DNA of 64,000 nt, taken from positions 10,457,637-10,521,636 of the forward strand of contig OZ026851.1 in NCBI GenBank assembly GCA_964023205.1, read 5' to 3'. Position numbers and translations under genes: made by a program. Under the pieces are notes generated by a model. That model had not been told where the DNA came from. It worked only from the letters and a program-made list of their open reading frames with translations, and ran no database searches. The stretch comes from Lutraria lutraria. Its lineage: Eukaryota > Mollusca > Bivalvia > Venerida > Mactridae. Positions within the stretch are counted from its first letter, which is position 1. Each line of letters begins with the position of its first letter. Below, in pieces: positions 12,301 through 21,940 of the stretch.

Positions 12301-14614
12301 AAGTCGGTCATAAAGCTCTCCTATCATTTTTTCTAAACACCTTTAATAAGATACAATTCATCCCCATATATGTTTTTACGTTGGATTTCGCCATTTGAAA
12401 TTTCACTTGAGTTGGACAAATAATAAAGTCAGGGGGAAAACCATAAGCACAACTATTAATATTTTGCTTTTATTCAGAATTTATTCTTCGACTTTTTTAT
12501 TTTGAATGTACAGGACATGATGATAACATCATAGAAACAGATTTGTAACTTAATACTAAGCAGCAGACAATTGAACCATGTTAGAATGTAATGTGTTATT
12601 GCTCCAATAAATTTTTGAATGTTTTCAAAGAAAACAGAGAGAAAATGATACAATACATGTACACTACAGTTCTTTGAAGGAACCATTACAACATATCGAG
12701 GGCTCAGCGCAACACTGTCGTAACTTGTTCTTATTTCAATATGAGTTACGACACTCTTGCGTTGAACCCTCGATATATATATATAGTTCAAGGGTAACAT
12801 TTCTCAAAAATACATTCATTACTTGGACACATTACATTGAAGTGTAGAGTTTCATTGTCAAGTTTCGGTCTGATGATGTAGTACAATGTATAAGGAAAAA
12901 TTATTCAATTGCATACTAGGAATATATAGAATTATGAGAAGTCGTTTTACTTCATAGAATTAGATTTTTTTTTTCATAGAATGTTAAGCACAAGATTTAT
13001 GGCATGGTAGCAATTTTGATCATTGTCCGATTGCTACATTTATATGATAAATCAATCAGATTTAACCCTTTATCACATACTGTATCTCCTATTCCATTTG
13101 CTAAACTGTATACAGACAGGTAGATAAGATTAAAAAAATTAAAAATCATAAACTGAAAAGAAGCAATTTATAATGATGTTACCTACTTATTTGCTATGTG
13201 ATACTGATAGATCAATGGGCTGTTGAAATTAACAAGCTATGCTTATATCGAAGTGTTGAATGAAAGTTTAATTGAAAAAGTTGGAGCCAATATCAATATG
13301 CCTTAACCATAAACTTTCTATAAGTTATAGTCCAACTAATTAGACCGTTTGTGACGAAGAGATACTTTTCCACTTGGCCCCATCCCACTCAGTCTAATAA
13401 AGATCTGTATATTTGTGTGAAAATTCCCAATTAAAACCCGTTGGGCACGATAACTACAATATCTGTGACCAAGGTGAACCGTTTGGTAGGTAGAAAACAC
13501 GTTTCTATACTCATATGAGTATAAATTATTCCAACATACATTTTATGAAAGATGCATTAATGGTTTGTTTCTCCCCACTATTTTCCAACTGAAAACGAAA
13601 CCGGTGTAATGTCGATTAAATGCCGGTGTCATGGTAAACATTGCCTATTCTCGAAAATTTGCTTTTACACGTTTAAATAAGCTGGCATATCAACGAAATG
13701 TTGGCAAGTTAAACTTAAATCAACTTTCGTTAAATCTAGGTATGCATTATAAAGATTGATTTAGAATTAAACTGTCTGATGGCAGTGATGGTAGTTGTAT
13801 ACGGAGTGGAACTGGATGTGGCTAAAGTAAGTTTGTACCCTTTTTTTCATGCAACGTAAAATTTTAAGTTTAATATTTCAAATCTGACATTTAACACAGA
13901 TTTTTTAAAGCACATTCACGCAGATTATTGATATTTCTATCGAATTAAGTAAGTTATACAAGTTATTGAATAATTTTGACGTAATTTGAATTTCCGAACA
14001 TAAATATGTAGATGTTTGTAAGGCCGACAGGATGCCCTTCGAAAATTGGCCAACCAAAAAGCCGAATCAGTAGGGCTATATAAGTCATAACTCGCAGTTT
14101 CTGTTTGAAAATGTATAAAAAAAATCTGAAATCTGGACCAGGATGTCGAAACTGTAAATGTCAACCTCCATTCAGACAATATGAACTTGCCATTTTTATA
14201 AGGAAAGGAAAAGTTTATGCCAAGAGAAGAATAATATTATCTATATCGTGATAAAATATGGAGAAAAATGAAATACCCCACCTTCACAGTGACAGATTCT
14301 GTTCCCTCAAATGTAAACGACTTCAAGTTCGGCTTCAGAGTAATGTCGTAGTTCACAGGAACGACATTAGACGGCAAACGTTGAAAAGGTTCCTTTGCAG
14401 GCATGGTTGTTACTTGTCTACCTTTAAAAAGTAAATTTAGAGACCGACCGAATTGTTCTGTTTTCTCTATCAATCCACAATGGCGTGTGGGTAAAATGTA
14501 TGTCGACACCGGCCGGCTAAATCGGCGATAAGAAATAGATCGATTGTGCAATTGCCTTTTAAACCTTGCACATGATATAAATGATGATCTAAGGTTTGTC
14601 AAAGATCTGTTCAT
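171..14614 (-). CDS. NPEPPS: Puromycin-sensitive aminopeptidase, 15 coding exons, C-terminus outside window
   Basis: This is a zinc aminopeptidase of family M1 that removes N-terminal residues from peptides, mostly in the cytosol. Coding exons on the minus strand are 14282-14614, 11580-11735, 10573-10698, 9605-9712, 8780-8980, 7984-8080, 7367-7515, 6267-6431, 5270-5374, 3731-3886, 2719-2800, 2184-2320, 1530-1664, 838-1057 and 171-313. All internal junctions are GT/AG and every phase matches, giving 771 residues. The GAMENWG substrate motif is at 341-347, the zinc site HELAH at 377-381 with the third ligand Glu400 (HEXXH-X18-E), and the catalytic tyrosine is Tyr463. The [10 protein letters not shown] and NEGFASW stretches are intact. 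Compared with the ~920-residue human protein, about 170 C-terminal residues are missing and must lie left of position 1. No frameshift or stop is seen, so the gene is probably functional. Confidence 0.96.
640..755 (-). repeat. tRNA-derived SINE, copy 1
   Basis: On the minus strand this reads as a tRNA-like head (A box TTAGCTCAGTTGGTAGAG, B box GAGTTCAAGCC) with TGC in the anticodon position, as in tRNA-Ala. It is followed by a tail containing CATTATTTTCCTCC. The 3' acceptor strand does not pair with the 5' end, so it is not a working tRNA. A second copy with the same tail is at 47799-47890. Confidence 0.8.
838..1057 (-). CDS. NPEPPS: NPEPPS exon 14
   Basis: Residues 651-724, ending in phase 1. 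It contains [27 protein letters not shown] and [12 protein letters not shown] from the ERAP1-like C-terminal helical domain. Confidence 0.95.
1530..1664 (-). CDS. NPEPPS: NPEPPS exon 13
   Basis: Residues 606-650, phase 0. It encodes [18 protein letters not shown] and [12 protein letters not shown], matching the human LNLGTVGFYRTQYS and DRLGLQNDLFSL stretches. Confidence 0.95.
2184..2320 (-). CDS. NPEPPS: NPEPPS exon 12
   Basis: Residues 560-605. It contains [15 protein letters not shown] and VKPESWVK, aligning with human CPQWMVPITISTSED and VKPDQWVK. The acceptor is TTTCAG and the donor is GTAGGT. Confidence 0.93.
2515..2660. repeat. Fragment of pogo-like MITE family A
   Basis: It contains GGGTGGCCTTTATTTAGAGG and GCTGCTTACACAGGTTT, the same inner-end sequence as the MITEs at 9976-10153 and 44483-44658 and as the satellite at 27.4-31.1 kb. 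The outer end GACTGTA is degraded here. Confidence 0.5.
2719..2800 (-). CDS. NPEPPS: NPEPPS exon 11
   Basis: Residues 533-560, ending in phase 1. It encodes the start of the beta-sandwich domain ([16 protein letters not shown]). This exon is less conserved; the call rests on matching phases and consensus splice sites. Confidence 0.88.
2850..3100 (+). repeat. tRNA-headed SINE with AAATAAACAAA tail
   Basis: The head has an A box (TGGTCGAGTGGTTAAGG) and a B box (GGGTTTGAGCCC) as in serine/leucine-type tRNAs. The body contains GTTAGGTGAACTGTCCGCC and the 3' end is CTCAAATAAACAAATAAAC. The body and tail match the SINE at 7077-7345. This body/tail type is one I associate with bivalve genomes. Confidence 0.78.
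3731..3886 (-). CDS. NPEPPS: NPEPPS exon 10
   Basis: Residues 481-532, phase 0. It encodes [34 protein letters not shown] and [10 protein letters not shown], matching the end of the M1 catalytic domain. Confidence 0.95.
3985..4760. repeat. Diverged tandem repeat, GGTGACCTAGTTTTTGACC type
   Basis: Within an NPEPPS intron, blocks of the form 'GGTGAAGATCCAATCAAAA ... TTTTCCTAAGATTTGACC ... GACCTAGTTTTTGACCCC ... AACATTCTGACAA' recur at about 4158, 4272, 4420, 4572 and 4702, a spacing of roughly 115-150 bp. The copies differ by substitutions and small gaps. No coding potential. Confidence 0.75.
4827..4965 (-). repeat. Dispersed repeat, reverse copy of 36085-36230
   Basis: The reverse complement of this stretch shares TTGACCTACNTCTC, CAACAGATGA and AATAAATGCAAGAATGT-type words, in the same order and spacing, with 36085-36230. 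Family unknown. Confidence 0.65.
5270..5374 (-). CDS. NPEPPS: NPEPPS exon 9 (catalytic tyrosine)
   Basis: Residues 446-480, phase 0. It reads [20 protein letters not shown] and ends HDYIGDE; Tyr463 in SYSKG is the transition-state tyrosine of M1 enzymes. The acceptor is TTCCAG and the donor is GTGAGT. Confidence 0.95.
6267..6431 (-). CDS. NPEPPS: NPEPPS exon 8 (third zinc ligand)
   Basis: Residues 391-445, phase 0. It opens with [19 protein letters not shown]; Glu400 is the third zinc ligand. This exon has no ATG-initiated frame of its own. The donor is GTATGT. Confidence 0.95.
7077..7345 (+). repeat. tRNA-headed SINE, second copy of the 2850-3100 family
   Basis: The head contains TGTGGTCTAGTGACTGATG and a B-box-like GGGTTCGACTGC. 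The body contains TTAGGTGAAATTGGCTGCCG, and the tail is GTTTAACCCAAAATAAATAA. Body and tail correspond to those of 2850-3100. It ends about 20 bp before the donor side of NPEPPS exon 7. Confidence 0.75.
7367..7515 (-). CDS. NPEPPS: NPEPPS exon 7 (zinc-binding site)
   Basis: Residues 341-390. It carries [19 protein letters not shown] and [17 protein letters not shown], that is the substrate-binding motif and the first two zinc ligands, His377 and His381, with the catalytic Glu378. Confidence 0.97.
7984..8080 (-). CDS. NPEPPS: NPEPPS exon 6
   Basis: Residues 309-341, ending in phase 1. It contains [19 protein letters not shown] and IAIADFSAG. The final Gly codon is split across the intron and starts the GAMEN motif completed by exon 7. 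Confidence 0.95.
8488..8670. mobile_element. Pogo/Tigger-like MITE, family C (ATTATCCGAA)
   Basis: It starts with CAGTAAAACCTTGATTATCC and contains further ATTATCCGAA words; the right end is a degraded inverted version (GGATAATCAATCGAAGTTT). No coding potential. A related copy begins at 38528. Ends of this type (CAGT, TA target) are typical of the pogo/Tigger group. Confidence 0.65.
8780..8980 (-). CDS. NPEPPS: NPEPPS exon 5
   Basis: Residues 242-308, phase 0. It contains [20 protein letters not shown] and [17 protein letters not shown], typical of the PSA N-terminal domain just before the catalytic domain. The acceptor is CCACAG and the donor is GTAAGT. Confidence 0.96.
9605..9712 (-). CDS. 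NPEPPS: NPEPPS exon 4
   Basis: Residues 206-241, phase 0. It encodes the M1 hallmark [18 protein letters not shown], then NRVALSNM. This exon lies in a frame without its own ATG, so it is easy to miss. The acceptor is TTTCAG and the donor is GTAAGA. Confidence 0.95.
9976..10153. mobile_element. Pogo/Tigger-like MITE, family A
   Basis: Inverted ends: left CAGTCAAACCTGTGAGCAAA, right CTAACACAGGCTTGACTG, flanked by TA on both sides (ATA-CAGT ... ACTG-TAC). The inside is rich in GGCCTTTATTC words. It is non-coding and lies in an NPEPPS intron. Confidence 0.72.
10573..10698 (-). CDS. NPEPPS: NPEPPS exon 3
   Basis: Residues 164-205, phase 0. It contains [15 protein letters not shown] followed by RYAAVTQFE, both nearly identical to vertebrate PSA. 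The acceptor is TTGCAG and the donor is GTAATA. Confidence 0.96.
11580..11735 (-). CDS. NPEPPS: NPEPPS exon 2
   Basis: Residues 112-163, phase 0 at both ends. It encodes N-terminal beta-domain sequence ([13 protein letters not shown] ... FTFPDQLA), aligning with the part of human PSA that contains NCADIDI and LSFPSTL. The acceptor is TTTCAG and the donor is GTAAGT. Confidence 0.95.
11851..12028. mobile_element. hAT-type MITE with 8 bp target-site duplication
   Basis: The 178 bp element starts CAGGGTTCTCAATAA and ends TTATTGAGAACCCTG, a perfect 15 bp terminal inverted repeat. The flanks are CATAATTT (11843-11850) and CATAATGA (12029-12036), matching at 6 of 8 bases, the duplication length expected for hAT. 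It has no coding capacity. Confidence 0.82.
12693..12776. repeat. ~80 bp hairpin repeat, copy 1
   Basis: A near-perfect palindrome: left arm ATATCGAGGGCTCAGCGCAA and on, right arm ending TTGCGTTGAACCCTCGATAT. The arms are about 33 bp and the loop contains GTTCTTATTTCAATATG. A second copy with the same loop is at 32318-32395. Confidence 0.8.
14282..14614 (-). CDS. NPEPPS: NPEPPS exon 1 (start codon, N-terminal extension)
   Basis: Residues 1-111, ending in phase 0 at a GT donor (14281-14280). The first ATG is at 14612-14614 and is directly preceded in frame by TAA, so translation cannot start further upstream. A second in-frame ATG at 14402-14404 (Met71) begins [11 protein letters not shown], which matches the start of the conserved domain. 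The 70 residues before it are rich in Arg, Lys and Ser with almost no acidic residues until near residue 50, as in mitochondrial presequences. Confidence 0.9.
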
Positions 14615-14780
14615 TTAATATTGTTTAATACGGTACAATAAAATTTGTAACAGATCAAATTCTACTAAAATATCACTGCATCATCGCACAAAATGTAATC
14701 GCTAAAGAGATACCAATAGAGCGAGGGCACAGTAGAGTTAAATCCGTAACTCCGCCTACTGGATAGATATAACAAGAACA

Positions 14781-15335
14781 ACTATAACAAAACGTAAGGT
14801 AGACGAATTACAAGAAGCATGTTGGTTTATGTTTTTTGTATGAAGTTGCTTTTTTCATAAAGGATATTGAACCTAATTCTATTCAATTCTGTATTAAGGA
14901 GAGAATAAATTATCTATATGATATGAGTAATACACATTATGGAGACAACCATCAGGTAGTTGTATTACAACTACCTGCAATCACGAGTATTTGAAAAATG
15001 AATAAATTCATTTATATATACTAGTATAGTTCACAAACATGGTAGTATCATACCCTACATCAATAAAATAGAATCAACCCTAAATGTTAACGAATTCACC
15101 ATAAATCTGAGCACTATCATACAACCACATTGAACTTCAAATAGCCACACGACAACTTATCTAGGCAATGCCTTCATGGTTTACTTACCTGTCAACTATT
15201 AATAGATTCAGTCATCACCATCAGCCAATCGAATGGCCAGGATTAGCCAAACTAGTAATAGACACTACACTATATACTCGCAAACAGCTATAATAAACCA
15301 ATACTCATAAGTATAATTCATCTAGAAAAGTAAGG
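14781..15335. mobile_element. Short-ended dispersed element, copy 1
   Basis: It begins ACTATAACAAAACGTAAGG then TAGACGAATTACAAGAAGCA, and ends AAGTATAATTCATCTAGAAA. The outer ends share TAGACGAATTA in inverted orientation. The same sequence recurs at 15478-15920, missing a ~100 bp internal part. No ORF of note. Confidence 0.7.
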
Positions 15336-15477
15336 AATACCAGACCGGACTCCGTCTCTCGAAATGAGGGCACTCTCACTGGTTGCCCAATTCATCTATC
15401 TTCGTATACTGCCACACACACCTCACGAGTATTATGGGCAGGGTGCACGCCGGTTATTAGTAAAGGTATACATGAAA

Positions 15478-15920
15478 AACTATAACAAAACGTTATAGGT
15501 AGACGAATTACAAGAAGCATATGGGTTTATGTTTTTTTTGTATGAAGTTGCTTTTTTCATAAAGGATATTGACTGTATATTTTAGTCAATCCTAAATGTA
15601 TAAGGAAAATATAAAATATTTACATAATATGAGTAATACACATTATAATGACAATCATGAGTATTTGACAAATGTTAACGAATTCACCATTAAAATCTGA
15701 GCACTATCATGCAACCACATTGAACTTCAAATAGCCACACAACAACTTATCAAGGCAATGCCTTCATGACTTACTTACCTGTCAACTATTAATAGATTCA
15801 GTCATCACCATTAGCCAATCAAATGGCCAGGATTAGCCAAACTAGTAATAGACACTACAGTATGTACTCGCAATCAGCTATAATAAACTAATACTTATAA
15901 GTATAATTCGTCTAGAAAAC
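15478..15920. mobile_element. Short-ended dispersed element, copy 2
   Basis: A direct repeat of 14781-15335 with the same left end, the same inner blocks (ATTCACCAT, CAACTATTAATAGATTCAG, ATGGCCAGGATTAGCCAAAC) and the right end ATAATTCGTCTAGAAAA. A third, partial left end is at 54376-54420. Confidence 0.7.
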
Positions 15921-16029
15921 TGGAAGACAGCTATTCCAGTCAAAGATTAAAATAAGTGATTATTTATGTTTATGTTAAAATATAAAAGGATAAAAGAGGT
16001 TAAAAACAACTGTTGTGTGTAAATTATCT

Positions 16030-16410
16030 GGGTCACTGCTTGCTTGAACGATTCAATATCAGACATGGTAGCTACATGCTCAGGTAACCTGTCCCACAAA
16101 ACTGTGGTATGGGGTAAAAGGAAAATTTAAAGGAGTCTGAAGTGGCATGACTTTGGCGGAGACTAAGGGGGTGGCAATGACTGGTTAACCTAGTAGGGGC
16201 TTCTATGTAAACAGGCAGGGAGAGAAATAGCAGCAAGATTATGATAAACTTTATAAAACATAATCAGTTTACAGTCTATGCGTCTCCTCTCCAGGGTGCT
16301 CCATCCTAGGGTGTTCTGTAGGTCCGTCACACTCGTATATCTAGAATAATGATTTTTAACCCATCTGATTGAACGTCGCTGGACCATTTCAATCATTTTT
16401 ACCATGTTAG
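16030..16410 (-). pseudogene. LINE reverse transcriptase, C-terminal fragment
   Basis: The minus-strand frame at 16190-16405 reads VQRRSIRWVKNHYSRYTSV then ERRRIDCKLIMFYKVYHNL, a signature of the extreme C-terminus of many non-LTR retrotransposon polyproteins. Further downstream in another frame comes LWDRLPEHVATMSDIESFKQ, the usual 'W..LP ... SFK' ending. The coding region is broken by frameshifts. Confidence 0.75.
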
Positions 16411-16429
16411 GTCTAACCCAGTACTTCCT

Positions 16430-16930
16430 TGGAATGAACTTTTACGTTGATCTTTATATAAATTGCACTCAATTATAAAATGAAATTCATCTTCAATCTG
16501 AAGACAGTTAAAACATTTACGGTCACTAATTGGTGTCTTTGCTGGTTTTGACCACCTTAATTCCTGTCTCAATACATAATCTGTGAAAGGATACTCTCAA
16601 ACGAGTTAAAACTTGCAATATTTATTAATGGTTACACATGTTAGATACGGTTGAAATCTAAAATTGCCGTTAGTTTTGTAAAAAAACGGCTTTACTAGAG
16701 TTATTTATACGAGAATGCAAGTTCTGTACGAATTGATCGTTAAGTCGTTGTTTTACTAACGAAAGAAATAAATCATTTTTGCCGACACATTGATTCAGCC
16801 ATGCGTCTGAGAGACCTAGTGAATTCAATAAATCGTTAATATTTTTACACCAATTATTTTTCAATGGATTTTGCTCGAAGTCTATTTTTAGCGTACTGTA
16901 AGTTATGTATACATATTTTGAATGAGACAT
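16430..16930 (-). pseudogene. Second LINE C-terminal fragment with CxxC-H-C motif
   Basis: The minus-strand frame at 16670-16930 contains LLNSLGLSDAWLNQCVG and FLSLVKQRLNDQFVQNLHSR, and continues after a frame change as RLRVSFHRLCIET and CFNCLQIEDEFHFIIEC. This order is typical of the 3' end of a class of animal LINE ORF2 proteins. It abuts the fragment at 16030-16410 head to tail, but the two belong to different LINE types. Confidence 0.75.
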
Positions 16931-16998
16931 TTGTAATATACGTAGCCAGTATTAGATGACTTTAACGTGCTGAATACAATTAAATGAAACCAATATAC

Positions 16999-17015
16999 GG
17001 GGGGGGGGGGGGGGG
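16999..17015 (+). repeat. Poly-G run
   Basis: Seventeen consecutive G. An 18-base C run lies at 17820-17837. These are single-copy homopolymers outside the satellite. Confidence 0.95.
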
Positions 17016-17039
17016 ATCGAAAACTGAGGCTAACCTGCA

Positions 17040-20000
17040 GTCCTGACCGTGAATATATATATACTTAAACAATGTTTTTTCGCTTACACATTCATTACGT
17101 ACATACGAGTATATAAACGCTATAACGCTCGCTCCCTAGCTTAGCGTTTCTATTTTCACGTAGAACAGTCATTTTAGATTCTAAATATTTAACCAAAACG
17201 CATTATGCAGTAATTGTGCGAATCTGTACATGGATGCACCTTATCATTGTCAGCCAATTACACGTCATTGTAATTTCATGTATACATTGGCCTCAGGCAG
17301 TGCCTACTGATTTCAAATAAACTATATTATTATATCAAACTGAGATATACTTATTACAAGAAATCCATAACTTACCAAAATAGAAAAATTATTTACAGGC
17401 ATGTAAGGATATAAAGAAAAAGGATCATTGCAAGTACATTTATGCAATTAGATATTACATTTTCAACCGTGTTTTTTTAAAGTTTTGTTCTATAATCTGA
17501 CCCATGAATTATGCAATACTATGTAAATTATATACGTCGATTGTTACATAAATTGGATATAAAAGGAAAATTCTGAGCCCTGCTTACGTTCTAACAACTC
17601 GACAGTTCATCTACATGTAAACCTTTTGTTGATGTATACAATTTAAGGGAGGTAATTGGTTATGTCAGACTAGCTTCCCTTTAAATGGTAAAATTCTATT
17701 TAGGTGAAATCAGGCTATCATTTATTGACTTTCATATCATATAAAAAGGTTGATCATTTACAAAACTGATGCAGATTTTGTCTTACAGTATAACTTCTCC
17801 AGGGCGACTCTCTCTTGAGCCCCCCCCCCCCCCCCCCTGCGATAACAGCATGTTTTTTTCGCGCAGTATGTAGAGCAACAACCTCTCAATAACACGTACC
17901 ATAATCAAAGGGTGTTGCTTTGGCGAGGCTCAACTGTGACTAAATATTCATACAGTGGGTCCAGACATGTGGTATAATGGCACGTACACACCTGACAACG
18001 AAATGTTAGTATTTATTGAAAATTTGCGTGGAACGAAATCATGCACGATTGAAGTACACATATGCATGACAATAGACCGTTGTATAATGTAAATAGTAAA
18101 TAGGGGAAATTACGGTTTAGTTACTCTGAAAACTGCAGCTGGTTCCAGTGAACACTAAACTCTGTTTTTATGAATCATACTTCAATTTCAAGATGAAGCT
18201 CACTGATTTCTGTACAGACATATACAACATACATATACCACAAATTTCACTTTCTGTAAACCACTGACGTAAGGCATGAGTAATACATTTTTTCCAAATT
18301 GACTGCTGATTGCTATCAAAGGTCCTTATTTTACTTAGATAAGAGATCAAACATAGCTGTACCCGGCATGTCGTAATTTTATTCATGTTGTGAGATAGAT
18401 AGCAAGAATTTCCGATTAACGGAATGTTTGACCGTTCAATTAACTTATTTGTGTATGCCTTGTCCGTGTTGCCGTCTTCATCCATTTCAATAGACCCTCT
18501 TCGAGTCTGTAAATTAATTATCTGAATTTCGGAAGCATAAAATTTTTATTCGATGGCAATAATTCATAAATACTACAGCTGGGTTATTGACAAATTATAC
18601 GGCTGTGATTTTTTTGTAATCTGTTTAGGTAGGTAAGATTTAATTCAATTGTAATCTCATAATAGCAAGTGCCCTAGGCTATGGTAAATCCGTGTAACTT
18701 TCCACTACACAGAAACCCGCGGTTTGTCCGAATCACGTGCTTCTTTGGTGAGCGTTTTACCATAACAAATATCTACCTCGACCAATGGAATTTCTTATGA
18801 GATATTCAAGACTAGTTTGAGTGAATCGTGAAACCATATGCGTGGGAAACCGCTTTAGTGCCCAGTAAAACAAAGATGAAAGGACATAAAGATACACGTT
18901 GACATTTGTGTTTTGTTTTACTAGGAAATATGTGTTCCGTATTTCAACAAACATGGTATGTAATATTTATTTGTGACATCTAGATCTATTTCGTTTGACG
19001 TTTGTTCAAAAATATTGAAAAACAATAACAAATGCTGGTAAATTGAATATGTATTGTACTACTAGACGAATTATGTTGTACCAAATAAGCTTGTAGAATT
19101 CTATTTCTAACCATCGGTTTTACGCATTTACATACCTTGAATAATAAGGAGTTTATACATTTTAATAAAAAAATATGTTCATTTAATCGTAAGTTTGTTG
19201 ATTTATGTATCGTTTTGTTGTATTAGAATGTCAATGTAATTACACATTACATTTATCTCTTTACAGTTACATAATATCAGCTCTGGAGAGATGGAACTTA
19301 TTTAATTTGTATGGTGGTGAAACTTTGTAAGTATGCATATGTCGCAATGTGTCATGTTGAACATCTTTTATATAGTAATATTCTATTCCTGATATTGGAA
19401 CCATTTTTTCTAAGCTATTGACAATTTAATTCAATGTATATAGTTGGTAATGTTATTTACAGACATACCATCATATTATTAGAAACATACAAAAAAGTGA
19501 ATATATTACTGTACTTTGTACAGCCCTCTGTTACATTACATTTCAATTAAAGATGCTAATGGGTTAATGCAAGAAGTTTTATAATCAAAAGAACCTGTGT
19601 AAATTGTATAGGTATGTATATGTATTTAAATCCTGCCCATGAATGTTGTAGGTTTAAAGGAGTGGATTTATTTTAACAATATTTACATTATTTTTTAAAA
19701 TTCAAGAATCGTTGACAAATTTCATTGATATAAAATATTGTAAGAATAGTTTTGCATTGCTTAAAGTTTATGTGTTAATTGTTTTTATAAGGTTGTCATC
19801 ATGTGCAAGATTATACAGGTTGGTGTGAGTTTCACAAGCCTCAAGACCATTGTGTGAATGAAATAGAGGACATGTAAATGGAACGACAAGTATGTTGAAT
19901 CTTATAATATTCAGCCATGTATATACATTGTAGTAACCAAAACTTAAGTATTTGATAATAGCATTTTGTTTGTTTTATTTCATTTTGGTTTAAACAAGGA

Positions 20001-20500
20001 GAAACATGCATCTTGCTGACTTTAGGTCAATATTGTTTAATTGCTTGTTTATTCATTAGTTTTCCAGTTTAAAACAAATCATAATCTGTTCGTTTTACAG
20101 ATAATTTTTGTAGCAATGTGACTACAGTACATCTTTGTAAAAAAATAATTAATAGCATTTTTTAAAAAGAAATTGGCACCGAAATGAATTTACAATAATC
20201 TGTAGATCTAATTTTGGTATATTTATTTGTTCATTTATTAAATCTGGAAAGTCTTTTCTTTGGGACTATAATGAAAATATAGTATTAATTTGCATTAAAA
20301 ATTAGAAAAATTTAGTAGTACAGTCACTGAAACAAGCAAGCACATTTACAGAGCTTTGCATGTTTTATTCGTTTTCACATTTGGTTCTTTTGGGGTAAAG
20401 ACCGCCTACTTGAAAAAAAACTATATAGTATGTTTGTTCATCAAGGTGACTTATGGAACCAAACCCTTTAAGGAACAATTCATTTGACTATTTACAGGTG
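17040..20500. other. Gene-poor AT-rich region
   Basis: Apart from the C run at 17820-17837, I recognise no protein, RNA gene or transposon. Open frames at 18168-18485 and 18757-18954 (minus) have no conserved motif. Splice-like exon edges on the plus strand at 19267-19327 are discussed in the findings. Confidence 0.5.
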
Positions 20501-21059
20501 AACTGGATCATTTACAGACACCAGAGGGAATAGCATTCATGGTAATGATTTGATGGCAAAAATGGTAGGTCTTTATACAAATAGTACTTGTATTAAGAAT
20601 GTCTATCTCATATGTAATACCCAAACATATAGCACTGTCTACTTTCTTATCATCTTAATGAAATTCAGCTCTTGCATAGGAAATAAACTTATAGGTTTTT
20701 TGTTAATCTTCAAAAAAACAGCATTTCAAGCTGAACAGAAAAATTTAAAGGCATTCATATGTTTCAGGATATTAGTGTTCTCTTTCTTCTTAGTGGTGAA
20801 CTTGTCATTAAGCGATTATGTCCAGATCAATTGTTCAGGTATACTTATTTATTTGCTGTCTAGGGTGCCAAAATGCGACATCAAGAAGATAACTTATATT
20901 GTATTGCAAATTGGATAAACAAATGAAACCATGAAGAAAAATCCTACTCAAGCTATTAAAGCCTACATATGTGTTTGAATATTTGTAGGTAACTTTTGGA
21001 TGCAGTGGTTAAATGGTAGATGGTGGGTGTCGCAGGAAGATGATATTTGGATACCTTGT

Positions 21060-21765
21060 GAGATTGCACAATCTGAATGCCGCAGGAAGATGGTGATATC
21101 TGGATGCAGTTGATATCTAGTGCACTGGAAAGATCAGTATGTTTCTATATAAGTTTATCTATATGGTTAGCTTAGCCATTCAGCATTTAATGATTTTTTT
21201 TCATAATATTCAAAGACCTAACTACAAATAGTCAATGCATTAATCACAGACCAGAACTGTCTGAGGCATTTCCACAGTACCTTATATTATCCAGACCTGC
21301 AATCGAATTCGACAAATAGACTTTTTCGTTTCCGCATCAATATTTTTATTTCCGCTTTTTATTGAACTTGCAGCTCATTGAGCAATTTAATATCATCTAC
21401 ACACTTCAAAAGTTAGAAAGGTTCTACCAAAATTGCAGGAATTGTCAAATTTACATGTAAATGTATTGCCTACAGTGTCTTGGTATGGAATCGGGTGTAC
21501 ACAGTGCTACAAATCCCCTTTTAATCACATTCTAATTGTTTTTGTTTTCTAATTTTGCAAGGGGAACAGAGATGAAGAAGAGATATAAATGGTGAAGATG
21601 ATGGGAATATTTTGATGGCAAAGAGATGTTTGTTCTACCTAGATTCCTTGATATCAAGCTCTCTGAAAGATCAGTATTTTTTTATACTTCATTTTCTTAT
21701 CCTTATACTATGTATGTGGATGGCTTAGCCTTCCAGCATTTAATGTATCTTTCTTTTCAGAATAT
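21060..21765 (+). repeat. Locally duplicated sequence
   Basis: A block with AAAGATCAGTAT, TGGCTTAGCC/TAGCTTAGCC and TTCAGCATTTAATG-type words occurs at about 21120-21200 and again at about 21660-21750, with matching spacing. It suggests an old ~540 bp tandem duplication. Confidence 0.55.
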
Positions 21766-21940
21766 TTGATCTTATCTTGGAGGAAAATCAACATTTTGGC
21801 CAAATTTTCTTGCGAGGATATGACTTGCTGCGACTGGGAATCGAACATTAATTGTTTATACCTGATGTCACCAAATTTTCATTCACAATGTGTGCACGAT
21901 GTGCTATGGCATAATGTGCACTGCCCGGGAGTAAACATGA
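21764..21940 (+). repeat. Direct repeat, copy 1
   Basis: About 170 bp including GAGGAAAATCAACATTTT, GATATGACTTGCTGCGACTG and CAATGTGTGCACGATGTGC. It recurs at 22553-22720 with only a few differences. Confidence 0.85.

Noticed and set aside
12474..12800. 108-residue minus-strand frame
   Set aside because: It runs through the 80 bp hairpin repeat inside an NPEPPS intron and has no conserved features.
18168..18485. 105-residue minus-strand frame
   Set aside because: No recognisable domain, and its composition fits a chance frame; not enough to call a gene.
20550..20918. 122-residue hydrophobic frame
   Set aside because: AT-rich sequence gives Phe/Leu/Ile by chance; no conserved motif or splice support.
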